Part shown: piece by piece, positions 1 to 8,474 of the stretch
How positions within the stretch are numbered: the first letter of the stretch is position 1
Layout: each line of letters begins with the position of its first letter
NCBI GenBank assembly: GCA_017540605.1
Contig: JAFYAS010000005.1
Location: 1-64,000, forward strand
DNA: 64,000 bases
Source of the DNA: Lachnospiraceae bacterium
GTDB lineage: Bacteria > Bacillota > Clostridia > Lachnospirales > Lachnospiraceae
Direction: 5' to 3'
Notes under the pieces: generated by a model
Seen by the model: the letters and a program-made list of their open reading frames with translations, nothing else
Told to the model about the DNA's origin: nothing
Database searches by the model: none
Translations under genes and position numbers: made by a program

Positions 1-183
1 GGAATCCTCCATATCCTGCTTTGCCTTCTTGTACTGATTGTATTTCTCAACTATGGGAGCAAGTGATGACTGCTCTCTCATCAGGCTCCTGAACTTTTTC
101 TGATCATTTACCACATCAGGATCATTCAATGAATCCATGATGACATCATATCTATCTAAAAGATCTTCTAATTTATCAAACAT
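1..183 (-). CDS. prfA: Peptide chain release factor 1, N-terminal part (cut by window edge)
   Basis: The reverse strand from the ATG at 183 reads MFDKLEDLLDRYDVIMDSLN and continues open for 61 codons to the window edge. This is the characteristic RF1 N-terminus (domain 1, a helical region). RF1 recognises UAA and UAG in the ribosomal A site and triggers peptide release; its GGQ loop lies outside the window. A strong ribosome binding site (AAAGGAG) precedes the start. The gene follows prmC, whose product methylates the GGQ glutamine of release factors, a common gene pair in bacteria. Confidence is high on identity; the gene is only about one sixth present. Confidence 0.93.
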   Translation of the reverse strand, partial: MFDKLEDLLDRYDVIMDSLNDPDVVNDQKKFRSLMREQSSLAPIVEKYNQYKKAKQDMEDS

Positions 184-212
184 TGTTTTTCTCCTTTATA
201 AAAAATAGCGTA

Positions 213-231
213 ATCGAAAGTTCGTAACTGT
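213..231. repeat. Short fragment of the palindromic intergenic repeat
   Basis: The bases GTTCGTAACTGTTCAGC lie just after prmC and match the left terminus of the ~150-bp element found whole at 55051-55200 (and, diverged, at 33696-33845). Only the end is present here. It may be a remnant of a copy or the trace of an excision; a chance match of this length is unlikely but cannot be excluded. Confidence 0.45.
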
Positions 232-235
232 TCAG

Positions 236-1093
236 CTATTTTGTTCCTTCCTTGTATCTTACCGCATGCACCACTCTGTCATCCTTGGCATAATCCTTTA
301 TGACCTCCACATCTCTAAAGCCCTGATCCTCAAATATCCTCTTTACATCAGGTCCCTGATCGTAGCCTATCTCAAGGAAAATATGTCCGTCCTCTTCCAT
401 ATACCTTTCGGCCTCTTTTGCTATCCTTCTGTAAAAGTAAAGCCCATCCTCGTGTCCGTCAAGCGCCATCATAGGCTCGAACTCCCTTACCTCAGGCATA
501 AGAGTATTTATCACCTGTCTGGGAATATACGGTGGATTGGCTGTGATCACATCAAAGGTATCTACCATTTCCTCAAAAAGATCACCGCAGATGATATCAG
601 CCGATACCTCGTGTTTTTTAAGGTTCTTAGTTGCAACAGCCAAGGCCTCCCTTGATCTGTCGGATATGGTCAGTTCAATATTCACATTCTTTGCTAATGT
701 GATACCTATACAGCCGCTACCGGTACAAAGGTCTAGAACCTTCGGTGTCCTATCATTAAAGTGCTCCTTCAGACAAGCTATGGCATGCTCTACCAATATC
801 TCGGTATCCTGTCTGGGGATCAACACACTTTGATCAACCATAAAATCAAGACCGTAAAACTCCTGATGACCAAGGATATACTGAAGAGGATAACGCTTGC
901 ATCTTTGTCTTATACGATAGTCAAAAAGCTCTTCATGCTCTTTTTTTACCTCTTCATCGCCATGAAGCATGATATAGGTCACATCCTTATCTATGATCTC
1001 CATAAGGATGTATCTGACTTCATTTCTGTAATTGTCAACACCGTGATCGTGAAGCAGCTCCGCTCCCGACTCGGTCAATTCATGTATTGTCAT
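236..1093 (-). CDS. prmC: Release factor glutamine N5-methyltransferase
   Basis: This 285-residue protein matches the usual length and layout of PrmC (HemK). A helical N-terminal substrate-binding domain covers about residues 1-85, including YILGHQEFYG and LIPRQDTEILVEH around residues 72-105. A Rossmann-type SAM-binding domain follows, with LDLCTGSGCIGI near residue 120 and the catalytic NPPYIP motif near residue 184. It methylates the glutamine of the GGQ motif in RF1 and RF2. The start ATG at 1093 lies 6 bp after the stop of the upstream DUF1385 gene, with its ribosome binding site inside that gene's 3' end, so the two are probably translationally coupled. prfA follows 52 bp downstream. 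Confidence 0.96.
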   Translation of the reverse strand: MTIHELTESGAELLHDHGVDNYRNEVRYILMEIIDKDVTYIMLHGDEEVKKEHEELFDYRIRQRCKRYPLQYILGHQEFYGLDFMVDQSVLIPRQDTEILVEHAIACLKEHFNDRTPKVLDLCTGSGCIGITLAKNVNIELTISDRSREALAVATKNLKKHEVSADIICGDLFEEMVDTFDVITANPPYIPRQVINTLMPEVREFEPMMALDGHEDGLYFYRRIAKEAERYMEEDGHIFLEIGYDQGPDVKRIFEDQGFRDVEVIKDYAKDDRVVHAVRYKEGTK

Positions 1094-1099
1094 GAGCTT

Positions 1100-2038
1100 T
1101 CAATCCTCTAACTCGCCCTTTCTCATGGCGTCAAGATATGCCCTCCAATCAAGTACAGCCTCAACAGAAGCTATGGCAACCTCTGCCATCTTAAGATCGG
1201 GCTCCTTGGTTGTAAGCCTCTGAACCCAAAGGCCGGGCTTTGACAAAATGTTTACTACCTCTGAATCATTTCTTCCGGCAAGCATAATAAATTCATAGGA
1301 TATAGATGCCACAACCGGAACAAGCAAAACTCTGTAAACCATGCGCATCAGAGTTGAATCAGTGTTGATGAACATAAATACAACTATTGAAACCATCATT
1401 ACCACAAAGAGAAAACTGGTTCCACAGCGCTTGTGATAGCGGGAATGCTTAAGTACATTTTCCGGTGTAAGATCATCTCCGGCCTCAAGACAGTTGATGG
1501 TCTTGTGCTCGGCACCATGATACATAAAGGTTCTTTTGATATCCTCAAGCATAGAGATAAGCGCCACGTAGATAATGAATATCAAAAGCCTGATGATGCC
1601 CTCTATCACCGAACGGAGCATCCTGCTTGTGATCACCTTTTCCAAAAGCTGCACCAAAAATGCGGGTAAAAGCATGAAAAGTCCTATTGCTATGGCTATG
1701 GAAAGGATGACAGTGACAAAGGTTACAAAGTCCTCAGCCTTATCCTTAAAGATTTTCGAAACTGCTTTATCTACTACTGTCTCCTCCTCTTCCTCCTCAT
1801 AAAATGAAGCTGAATAGGTGAGAGTCTTAAAGCCCACCACCAACGATTCTATGAAATTGAATATACCTCTGATAAAAGGCAGCTTAAAAAGCTTTACCTT
1901 CTCTCCGACGGGAACATAATCATTCACCTTTACATCTATTGTATCATCGGGCTTTCTGACTGCTACTGCATATTTATCGTAGTTTTTCATCATAACGCCC
2001 TCGATGACTGCCTGGCCGCCGATCCTACATTTTTTCAT
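1100..2038 (-). CDS. DUF1385 (YqhQ-like) membrane protein
   Basis: The family is recognised from the N-terminal GGQAVIEGVMM motif, the central YHGAEHKTINCLE motif and the following H.RCGTSFLF motif. All three are characteristic of DUF1385/YqhQ proteins of Firmicutes and Actinobacteria. Four to five hydrophobic segments are visible (for example VTVILSIAIAIGLFMLLPAF, IIRLLIFIIYVALISML, SFLFVVMMVSIVVFMFI). No biochemical function is firmly established for the family. I start it at the ATG at 2038 (MKKCRIGGQAV, 312 residues), because it has AAAGGAT upstream and begins just before the conserved motif; the ORF could extend 24 codons further but would run through the hairpin at 2062-2103. The gene sits between rpmE and prmC, as in many Clostridia. 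Confidence 0.92.
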   Translation of the reverse strand: MKKCRIGGQAVIEGVMMKNYDKYAVAVRKPDDTIDVKVNDYVPVGEKVKLFKLPFIRGIFNFIESLVVGFKTLTYSASFYEEEEEETVVDKAVSKIFKDKAEDFVTFVTVILSIAIAIGLFMLLPAFLVQLLEKVITSRMLRSVIEGIIRLLIFIIYVALISMLEDIKRTFMYHGAEHKTINCLEAGDDLTPENVLKHSRYHKRCGTSFLFVVMMVSIVVFMFINTDSTLMRMVYRVLLVPVVASISYEFIMLAGRNDSEVVNILSKPGLWVQRLTTKEPDLKMAEVAIASVEAVLDWRAYLDAMRKGELED

Positions 2039-2061
2039 ATAAAATATCCTTTGTATAACGC

Positions 2062-2103
2062 AAACGGAACAGTCCGGAATATGATCCCGGACTGTTCCGT
2101 TTT
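2062..2103 (-). terminator. Perfect 16-bp hairpin between rpmE and the DUF1385 gene
   Basis: The arms AAACGGAACAGTCCGG (2062-2077) and CCGGACTGTTCCGTTT (2087-2102) pair perfectly around a 9-nt loop, 13 bp after the rpmE stop. On the minus strand the arm is followed by only TTTGCGTT, so termination is probably partial; the T-run is better on the plus strand. It may reduce rpmE read-through into the DUF1385-prmC-prfA genes. Confidence 0.7.
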
Positions 2104-2115
2104 TAGTCAAAATAT

Positions 2116-2322
2116 CTACTGTGCAGATACGCCGTATTTACGATTGAACTTATCGATACGTCCACGAGCCTGAGCAGCCTTCTGCTGGCCTGTGTAGAAT
2201 GAGTGACACTTAGAACAGATTTCTACGTGTATCTCCTTCTTGGTTGAGCCTGTAACGAACTCGTTACCACAGTTACAGGTAACCTTTGCCTGATAATATT
2301 CGGGATGTATTCCTTCGCGCAT
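2116..2322 (-). CDS. rpmE: 50S ribosomal protein L31 (zinc-binding type)
   Basis: The product [16 protein letters not shown]... is a 68-residue L31 with the four zinc ligands C.C (in VTCNCGN) and C..C (in EICSKCHSF), marking the C+ form. The motif FYTGQQK and the C-terminal [11 protein letters not shown] are typical. I start it at the ATG at 2322, because GAGGTG sits 6 bases upstream; the GTG three codons earlier overlaps that ribosome binding site. It is a structural protein of the large subunit contacting 5S rRNA and the 30S head. A good promoter lies at 2425-2453. Confidence 0.97.
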   Translation of the reverse strand: MREGIHPEYYQAKVTCNCGNEFVTGSTKKEIHVEICSKCHSFYTGQQKAAQARGRIDKFNRKYGVSAQ

Positions 2323-2424
2323 TCTTTTCACCTCACATTTTGTCCTAAATCTTAGTAATGTTCTTATGTCACGGCATCACTATATCTAAGCTTATAGAAC
2401 TGACCTTTCGTCAGCAACTTCTAC

Positions 2425-2453
2425 AATATACCATACCGAAAAGATAATTGCAA
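2425..2453 (-). promoter_or_regulatory. Housekeeping promoter of rpmE
   Basis: On the minus strand TTGCAA (2448-2453) and TATATT (2425-2430) are separated by exactly 17 bp. This places the transcript start near 2418 and leaves an untranslated leader of about 95 bases. The leader contains a small hairpin, CTGAC-GAAAG-GTCAG, near 2400-2415, which could have a role in L31 autoregulation but matches no class I can name. Confidence 0.7.
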
Positions 2454-2541
2454 GGCTTTTTTTAACTTACGGATTTATACTTCTGGTTATCATATTTTTT
2501 TTTTAGGCATGATATTATCCTCCAAAGTTTCCCATTATTTG

Positions 2542-2590
2542 CCCCATTATCTCACAATACGCGCAACAAAAGGGCAACAAAAAAAGACCG
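2542..2590. repeat. Direct repeat, left copy, flanking the protease gene
   Basis: CCCCATTA followed by AATACGCGCAACAAAA, GCAACAAAAAAAGACCG recurs in the same orientation at 7147-7191, about 4.6 kb away, on the other side of the 2683-7011 gene. The left copy keeps a complete SARP-type promoter; its end AAGACCG equals the first arm of the terminator at 7185-7215 without the second arm. The pair suggests duplication or insertion around the protease gene. Confidence 0.7.
2546..2580 (-). promoter_or_regulatory. SARP-type promoter, leftward, without an obvious gene
   Basis: On the minus strand two TTGTTGC heptamers (2574-2580 and 2563-2569, period 11) are followed by 11 bp and then GATAAT (2546-2551), preceded by TGA as an extended -10. 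The layout is identical to the promoters of the giant genes. It faces the ~200 bp in front of rpmE, where no giant gene remains. It may contribute to rpmE expression or be a relic of a lost gene. It is part of the direct repeat also found at 7147-7191. Confidence 0.65.
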
Positions 2591-2595
2591 ATCAT

Positions 2596-2630
2596 CTGTT
2601 GCAGTTTTGTTGCGCTTTGTGTGATAGAAT
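2596..2630 (+). promoter_or_regulatory. SARP-type promoter of the protease-containing giant gene
   Basis: CTGTTGC (2596-2602) and TTGTTGC (2607-2613) repeat with an 11-bp period, then 11 bp, then TAGAAT (2625-2630) preceded by TGA. No -35 hexamer is present at 17 bp. The site stands back to back with the leftward promoter at 2546-2580. Predicted transcript start is near 2637, leaving a leader of about 45 bases. Confidence 0.75.
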
Positions 2631-2682
2631 ATGTCTAATGATATATATCGGAGTGTATTCTGTATGAGAAAGGATGAAGATT

Positions 2683-5600
2683 ATGAAGCATTACAGAGAG
2701 CTTAAAACATTAAAAGAGGTTGGTAAAAAACTAAACAGTCTGGTAGCTTTTGTAAGAAAGCAGGATCCGGCTTTTGTGGAGAATAATCAGTATCTCCTTG
2801 AGTCTATTACGTACCTTAACAATCTGGTAAAGGGTTATTATACCAAGGATGATAAGGGCAAGTACAGAAGACTCGGAAAGAATTCGCTTAGAGGCATAAG
2901 GCAGTGCTATTTGGGAGCGATCACGTCCTTAGGTTTATACAAGGAAGCATTTGAGAATAGCACAAAGATCAAGAACAAAAAGACACAGCTTTTTACCCAG
3001 ATCGAGGATATGCTTAAGGCTGATCAGCTGTTGGTAGACAAGATGTCAGAGCTTGACGGGCTTTCACTTCCACAGTTTGCATATAAATATGACAAGGAAT
3101 TGAAGAAGAATGATTACGTGAACGGTGCCTTCAAGTGGCCCGGTTTTGTGGAATACAGCCGTATCTACTCTACCAGCAAAAAGACTGAGGATGAGGTGCT
3201 TGAGGAATTCATTAAGAAGACTCCCGAACAGGTTGCCGAGACTTATAAACATGCTGTAGACAACAATATAAGATTCTACGAATATGTTGATGTGTCGAAT
3301 ATACCTGAGGTAGTCAGGAACACCTCTGATGCACAGACCATTAACAGCTATATAGCAGAGCACGATGCCGAGCTTTCATATCGCCAGAAGGTAAGGCTTA
3401 GAAAGGCCATAGAGATCGACAACAAGGTAAAGGCTATCAATGAGGCTGCAAAGCAGAAGATGGATGCGAATGAGGAGATCGGAGAAAAGCCCAGGGTCGT
3501 ATCAAGGCGCCCCGATCACGCCGAGTTGGAGATTGGCATGCCTGAAAAGCAGACAAGTGGTGCAGGATGCTGGTCATGTTCTGCTCAGATGATGATCGCC
3601 AGCCGTGGTATCAAAAATGTTACCCAGCAGGATGTCAGAGGCTATCGTCCCAACGATCTGACTGAACAGGACGTTCAGCATAATGAGGGTGTGGATGTTA
3701 ACGGCGGTGTGCTTTCGAGGATAGAGGGACTTGACTATGCATATTCAAAGGATGGTGTCAAGAATCTCATGGAGATGGGAGATTCTTTGCTTTCCTTTGC
3801 TCCCAATACTATGCTTCATTCCATGGAGATCCAGAGATACAATCGTGATGCAGAGGATCATGGTATAACCAGAGAGGAATATATTGATAAGACCGTTAAT
3901 ATGATGAAGGAGCGGATCCTTCACGCCATCAAGGTTGATCGTTCTCCTGTGTCTTTAGTGCTTCCCGGACATTACATCACCATAGTTGGGATAGATGGGG
4001 ACAAGATCAAGTACAAGGATTCGATCAGAGGCAAGGTCAATGAGACATTTAGTATGTCACTTTCACAATTTGTGAATTCACAGTTTAAAAAGTCGCTAAG
4101 CGACGATTATGTTGTTGGAAGTATCCAGCTTTCATGGGTATCGGATATCAAGCTTTCAAAGACTGATAAAAAGACGATACACGGTGTTCCCAGCGTATTT
4201 GTGGAGATGAAGGACGACGGAACCCTTGAGCTGCCACCTGAGGATGTACATTCATCAGCTGCCAGCGCTATGCTCTATGAGCCACAGAACAAGAAGGGTG
4301 TCAGGATCCACAGAGGCTGCGGAGATGAGGCGTCCGCTGTACCCAAGGATTATGAGGAGCCCTATGATACTTTCAAGAACTACGGTATCCAGGTCATGGA
4401 GAGAGTATATCTTCCCAAGAAGCTCAATGTAGAGTATCTTAAGAGTCAGGCTGAAATAAGATCCAATGAGGATGAAGCAGCTCTTGATTCTATTGACAGG
4501 GACGTTTATGGGATCCCTGCAGACAGACAGGATGCGAGAAATAAGATATCCGAATACAGAGATAGACTCAGAGCCGGACAGGTAGTTCATCAGGCACCGG
4601 CAGAAGTGAATGAAGCAGTGAATGAATATGGTGCATTTACCGGATATCAGGCTATGCTTGACAGTACCAATACCATATTGGAAGGCTTGAAGGCTCACAA
4701 TTCCATGTTCATTCCCGGCAAGAAGATGTCATATTCACAGCTTATAGAGAATATGACCTCCATAAAGGATCAGCTTACCCATGCTGTGGAGCTTGGAGAT
4801 AATTTTAAGGGCGCTGATGCTAAAAAGCTGATCACAAGCTTTGAGACGGCGATCAAGAGCTCGAAGCTTTATCTTGATCAGAAATACAAAGATCTGAAGA
4901 ATGATCCCACGAGGAAATTCAATTCTGCCAAGCAAAAGAATGAGCAGCCCCGTATAAAGAATGCATTGAATGCACTCGATTTCCTCGTTCAGTCCAGAAT
5001 GGCTGTTGATCAGAAGGTATTCAATAATCAATTAGCCAATGAGATCAAAGAGCAGAACAAGAAGATCGTAGATGGTTACAGGAGAAGTATTGTGGCTGAG
5101 CCGGTTGACCACAAGAAGCTTCAGAAGGCTTCATATAAGGGAAGGATCAAACTTGCCGGAAGTCAGCAAAGACATATGGATATCGCCGATGCCATCTGGG
5201 ACAAGGAAGGTTCATGGATGAGTGAATTCGAGACCCGTTTCAAAAAGGATGAGAAGAAGGTCAGCACATACAGAAAGATCAACAGGATAAATGGTGCTCT
5301 CTACGGCATCGGTGAGGGCGGAAAGCGTGATATGCTGACCGGCAAGGATTTCGCTGCACTTTCCATGGCAGCATCTACTACACCGGAGGCCTTTGCAAAG
5401 ATCAGTCATCTTTTCAGGAACCCTTATTCTGCGAAGCTTGGGGATAAGGCGATATATGAAGCAAACAAGTGTAAGCTTGCTTATGATTCCCTGCTTTTTG
5501 GCAATGATGACCTGACACCTGATGTGCCCGGCTTTAGCGAGAGTACAAAGATAGCAGAGAGGGCCATGAAAAGCTATCAGAATGGAGATATCATGCCCCT

Positions 5601-7011
5601 TGCAAAGCTTATAAAGAACGGTATCGCCAATTTGGCTGAGGGAGCAAGAAGAGAGACCTTCCTCTTAAATAACAGGGATATTTATTCAGGCTCAAAGATC
5701 GAGAAGATCAATCTCTACTCAGCCGAGATGTGTGAGAGAATGAGGGCGATGATGGAGAGAGACTATAAGCTTATGAATGCGGTATTCTCTGTCGGATTAA
5801 GCCCTGAGGATTATAACTATATAGATTCCATGAGAGAGTTTGGATTGCTGGCATCAAAGACTGAGCGTCTTAGAGATGAGATGAATGCGATCGTATACAA
5901 TGATGCTCCTGAATGGACAGACAAAGAAAAGCTTCAGAATTATACTGATCTTCTGACAGGGCTTGCTTATAGAGATTCTGTGAGGATACTCAATAATCAG
6001 GTTGACAGAACACCTGAGTTTAAGCAGAAGCTGAAGGCTATATATAATAACGCCCAGGTTGATCTTGACAAGGCCAACAAGGAATATGAAGACATGTTTG
6101 CCAAGAATTTCGGAACAAATCCTGAAGCAAAGAAGCTTCTTGAGGATCACAAAAACAGCCTTAAGAACGTGCAGGGAAGAGACGCACAGGTACTGAAGGA
6201 ACAATTCATGAATGATACCCGTGAGTTTGTTATGAGAAAGCGGGATGATATACTTGTCTATGAAGGTATCCTTCTTGAAAAGTATACCCATCAGTTTGAG
6301 GTGGTAAAAAGAGACAGAAAGCTTCCTGCCAACAAGGATCTTTCCAAAACCGAGAAGCTAAAGATCGCCTTGGATCTTGAGAAGAAAGAGGCAGAACGCT
6401 ATCGCGTTGCATGGACACCTGAGGAACAAAGAGCTTACGATAAGCAGAAGAGTGACTATGAATTTTACACCAAATATGGCAACAAGATAGGTTCAGTCCT
6501 GACTGCTTATGAGAATTCCACCAAAAAGGTATCGGAGATCAAGGCTGTCAGAAAGGCTCGTTCCGCCGATCTTAGGAACAGCTTCAGGCCTGACAATGAT
6601 GTTCTTGACAGTATCAGTAAGCATGACCTAAGTCTTGATATCAGAAAGCGCGTGATGAATTACGTGAAGGATATGGGCTATGACAAGCTTTCCGTTAAGG
6701 ATTTTAAGGCCAAGGTATTCAACAAGAAAGAACAGCAGGCTATGCAGAATAAGTCAAGCTTTACTCATGATTTCAATCAGTATGAGATCAGAAAGGCTGA
6801 AGAGAAGAGACTTCAAAAGGAGCTTGATGCACAGCAGCAGGCGATGGCGAGAAGGCAGACAGTCAGACAGCGAAACAATGCCAATAATATTAACAATAAT
6901 GTGAATAATAGCGCCAATAACAACGCGAATAACAATGCAAACAACAATAACGCTGAGATCAACAGGCAGCGCAGACAATCGGTAGGCGCAGGAGCAAGAT
7001 CCAGGATTTAG
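2683..7011 (+). CDS. Giant protein with a papain-like (C39/C70-like) cysteine protease centre
   Basis: This protein of about 1442 residues is soluble, with no signal peptide or membrane segment. Counting from the alternative ATG at 2674, residues 290-310 read EKQTSGAGCWSCSAQMM, with Gln293 six residues before Cys299 as in papain-fold proteases. GHYITIVGID supplies His433 and YKDS supplies Asp449, giving a plausible Cys-His-Asp triad. The CW..(S)AQM context is most like the C39/C70 (AvrRpt2-type) group. The ~280 residues before and ~950 after are helical and unrecognised; the last 60 are Gln/Asn-rich (NNANNINNNVNNS and similar). I prefer the ATG at 2683, because AAAGGATGA lies at correct spacing before it. 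The gene is alone on its strand, with its own SARP-type promoter and terminator. Protease activity is inferred from motif only. Confidence 0.8.
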   Translation: MKHYRELKTLKEVGKKLNSLVAFVRKQDPAFVENNQYLLESITYLNNLVKGYYTKDDKGKYRRLGKNSLRGIRQCYLGAITSLGLYKEAFENSTKIKNKKTQLFTQIEDMLKADQLLVDKMSELDGLSLPQFAYKYDKELKKNDYVNGAFKWPGFVEYSRIYSTSKKTEDEVLEEFIKKTPEQVAETYKHAVDNNIRFYEYVDVSNIPEVVRNTSDAQTINSYIAEHDAELSYRQKVRLRKAIEIDNKVKAINEAAKQKMDANEEIGEKPRVVSRRPDHAELEIGMPEKQTSGAGCWSCSAQMMIASRGIKNVTQQDVRGYRPNDLTEQDVQHNEGVDVNGGVLSRIEGLDYAYSKDGVKNLMEMGDSLLSFAPNTMLHSMEIQRYNRDAEDHGITREEYIDKTVNMMKERILHAIKVDRSPVSLVLPGHYITIVGIDGDKIKYKDSIRGKVNETFSMSLSQFVNSQFKKSLSDDYVVGSIQLSWVSDIKLSKTDKKTIHGVPSVFVEMKDDGTLELPPEDVHSSAASAMLYEPQNKKGVRIHRGCGDEASAVPKDYEEPYDTFKNYGIQVMERVYLPKKLNVEYLKSQAEIRSNEDEAALDSIDRDVYGIPADRQDARNKISEYRDRLRAGQVVHQAPAEVNEAVNEYGAFTGYQAMLDSTNTILEGLKAHNSMFIPGKKMSYSQLIENMTSIKDQLTHAVELGDNFKGADAKKLITSFETAIKSSKLYLDQKYKDLKNDPTRKFNSAKQKNEQPRIKNALNALDFLVQSRMAVDQKVFNNQLANEIKEQNKKIVDGYRRSIVAEPVDHKKLQKASYKGRIKLAGSQQRHMDIADAIWDKEGSWMSEFETRFKKDEKKVSTYRKINRINGALYGIGEGGKRDMLTGKDFAALSMAASTTPEAFAKISHLFRNPYSAKLGDKAIYEANKCKLAYDSLLFGNDDLTPDVPGFSESTKIAERAMKSYQNGDIMPLAKLIKNGIANLAEGARRETFLLNNRDIYSGSKIEKINLYSAEMCERMRAMMERDYKLMNAVFSVGLSPEDYNYIDSMREFGLLASKTERLRDEMNAIVYNDAPEWTDKEKLQNYTDLLTGLAYRDSVRILNNQVDRTPEFKQKLKAIYNNAQVDLDKANKEYEDMFAKNFGTNPEAKKLLEDHKNSLKNVQGRDAQVLKEQFMNDTREFVMRKRDDILVYEGILLEKYTHQFEVVKRDRKLPANKDLSKTEKLKIALDLEKKEAERYRVAWTPEEQRAYDKQKSDYEFYTKYGNKIGSVLTAYENSTKKVSEIKAVRKARSADLRNSFRPDNDVLDSISKHDLSLDIRKRVMNYVKDMGYDKLSVKDFKAKVFNKKEQQAMQNKSSFTHDFNQYEIRKAEEKRLQKELDAQQQAMARRQTVRQRNNANNINNNVNNSANNNANNNANNNNAEINRQRRQSVGAGARSRI

Positions 7012-7024
7012 GGATTATGTGTTT

Positions 7025-7061
7025 ATACCCCTTCGGCTTTAACAGCCGGAGGGGTATTTTT
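7025..7061 (+). terminator. Strong terminator of the protease gene
   Basis: A 14-bp stem, ATACCCCTTCGGCT against AGCCGGAGGGGTAT, with loop TTAAC is followed by TTTTTGC. It lies 13 bases after the stop codon. Confidence 0.9.
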
Positions 7062-7146
7062 GCTATATCAGGACTTGTTTTTTATAAGTTATGCTACTTG
7101 CATCAACAGTTCATTTCAGATATACGTAAGCGTCAAACCATACGCT

Positions 7147-7191
7147 CCCCATTAAAATACGCGCAACAAAAAGAGCAACAAAAAAAGACCG
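7147..7191. repeat. Direct repeat, right copy, with a decayed SARP-type site
   Basis: This copy repeats 2542-2590. On the minus strand the two TTGTTGC heptamers are now 12 bp apart (7175-7181 and 7163-7169), and about 6 bp including the -10 region are missing relative to the left copy. The site is therefore probably inactive as a promoter. It directly follows the terminator of the histidine kinase gene. Confidence 0.65.
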
Positions 7192-7215
7192 TTTTTCGTC
7201 ATAAAAAACGGTCTT
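7178..7215 (-). terminator. Terminator of the response regulator-kinase operon
   Basis: On the minus strand AAGACCGTTTTTTATGACGA pairs through AAGACCG with CGGTCTT, followed by a run of seven T. It begins 6 bp after the kinase stop codon. The T-run merges into the first heptamer of the decayed SARP-type site, as at several other operon ends in this window. Confidence 0.88.
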
Positions 7216-7220
7216 AAATC

Positions 7221-8462
7221 TCACTCCGGTATCAGTATAGTAACCTCGCACCCCTCATCCTTCTTACTCTTGATGGTAAATGTGCCGTTACACCTCTTTT
7301 CAACTCTGCTCTTTACATTGGCAAGTCCAATGTGCTCTTCTTCATTGATGGGCTTATCAGAATCAAAGCCCTTGCCGTTGTCCCTTATCACGATCTTGTG
7401 GAAGCCCTCTATCTTCTCCGTAAAGATTTCCACAAGGCCATCCTGCTTTCCTCTGATACCGTGCTTTATGGCATTCTCAACCATAGGCTGAATGGTAAGG
7501 GCAGGAAGTAGAAAATCAGAGTCCTCGATATCATACTTCACATCAATATTTGAAAAACGCACCTTCTCAATATCACAATATATCCTGGTATGCTCTATCT
7601 CACGGATAAGCGGAATAAGCTCATTGGAGCTTAAGACATTCATATTGCGCCTTAGATATTTTGCAAAATTCTGGGTGAGATCAGCCGCCTGCTTGGGATC
7701 GATCAGACAAAGAGCCTGAATGGTAGTCAAAGTATTGTATAGAAAATGAGGCTTGATCTGAGACATCATCATATCTATCTGCTGCTCCTTCATCAAGGAT
7801 GCTTCGTATCTTTTGACAAATTGAAGATGGAGCCAGATATAGTAAAACAGGCAATCACTTACCATAGCGATGGTCAGATAGGTTACCGGAAGTGATGCCA
7901 CATAAAAATAGGTATCCATATAGACCGCAAAGACCACTGATATCATAAGGATCACAGGAAGTAAAGCCTCTTTAATGTTCTTCCTGTCATACTTTTTGAT
8001 GGTATAATATAATAAAAGTCCCAGCAATATGGCACTTACGATATGGCTTGTATTTCCAAGTGCTCCCCTTTTAAAATGATTGTCTTCAGTTATCGTAAAT
8101 ACTATAGGCGAAAAAACTGCGGTAAAATGCAAAAGAAAATTGAATACGACCAAAGACTTTGCAAGCAAAAGCTCTTTTTTTTGATTGATCATAGCTATAA
8201 AGAGATATATGACTAAAGGTCTTACAGAATATCCATATATCGCAATAATAAGCCTTGGCTCTACACCCTCCGGAATAATACTAAGGTAGTATTCCGCATG
8301 ATTTTGTATGAGTATGGTAAAGACACAAAAAAGAATAAGAAGCATAAGTTTTTTTTGTCTCTTATTCATATAGGTATCAAAAAGAAGGGCTATCAAAAGC
8401 CCCACCAGTTGAAATATGAGCGTCATATTGACGAGGATAACCTCGTTGATGTTGTCAAGCAT
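7221..8462 (-). CDS. LytS-type sensor histidine kinase
   Basis: This 413-residue protein has six to seven hydrophobic segments in residues 1-215, forming a membrane sensor without a recognisable extracellular domain. Residues 235-245 read QIKPHFLYNTL, the His_kinase (LytS/YehU) phosphorylation box, with His239 as phosphoacceptor. The ATPase part shows the N-box at VENAIKHGI (Asn330) and the G1 box DNGKGFD (361-367). It would autophosphorylate and pass phosphate to the response regulator encoded 12 bp upstream in the same operon. The sensed signal is unknown. Lachnospiraceae commonly pair such kinases with LytTR regulators, so the pairing with a SARP-like regulator is less usual. Confidence 0.93.
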   Translation of the reverse strand: MLDNINEVILVNMTLIFQLVGLLIALLFDTYMNKRQKKLMLLILFCVFTILIQNHAEYYLSIIPEGVEPRLIIAIYGYSVRPLVIYLFIAMINQKKELLLAKSLVVFNFLLHFTAVFSPIVFTITEDNHFKRGALGNTSHIVSAILLGLLLYYTIKKYDRKNIKEALLPVILMISVVFAVYMDTYFYVASLPVTYLTIAMVSDCLFYYIWLHLQFVKRYEASLMKEQQIDMMMSQIKPHFLYNTLTTIQALCLIDPKQAADLTQNFAKYLRRNMNVLSSNELIPLIREIEHTRIYCDIEKVRFSNIDVKYDIEDSDFLLPALTIQPMVENAIKHGIRGKQDGLVEIFTEKIEGFHKIVIRDNGKGFDSDKPINEEEHIGLANVKSRVEKRCNGTFTIKSKKDEGCEVTILIPE

Positions 8463-8474
8463 TAAAACTTCCCC

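Noticed and set aside
7156..7191. Second leftward SARP-type promoter after the kinase gene.
   Set aside because: The heptamers are 12 bp apart, and the -10 expected 11 bp downstream has been lost. I treat it as a decayed copy.
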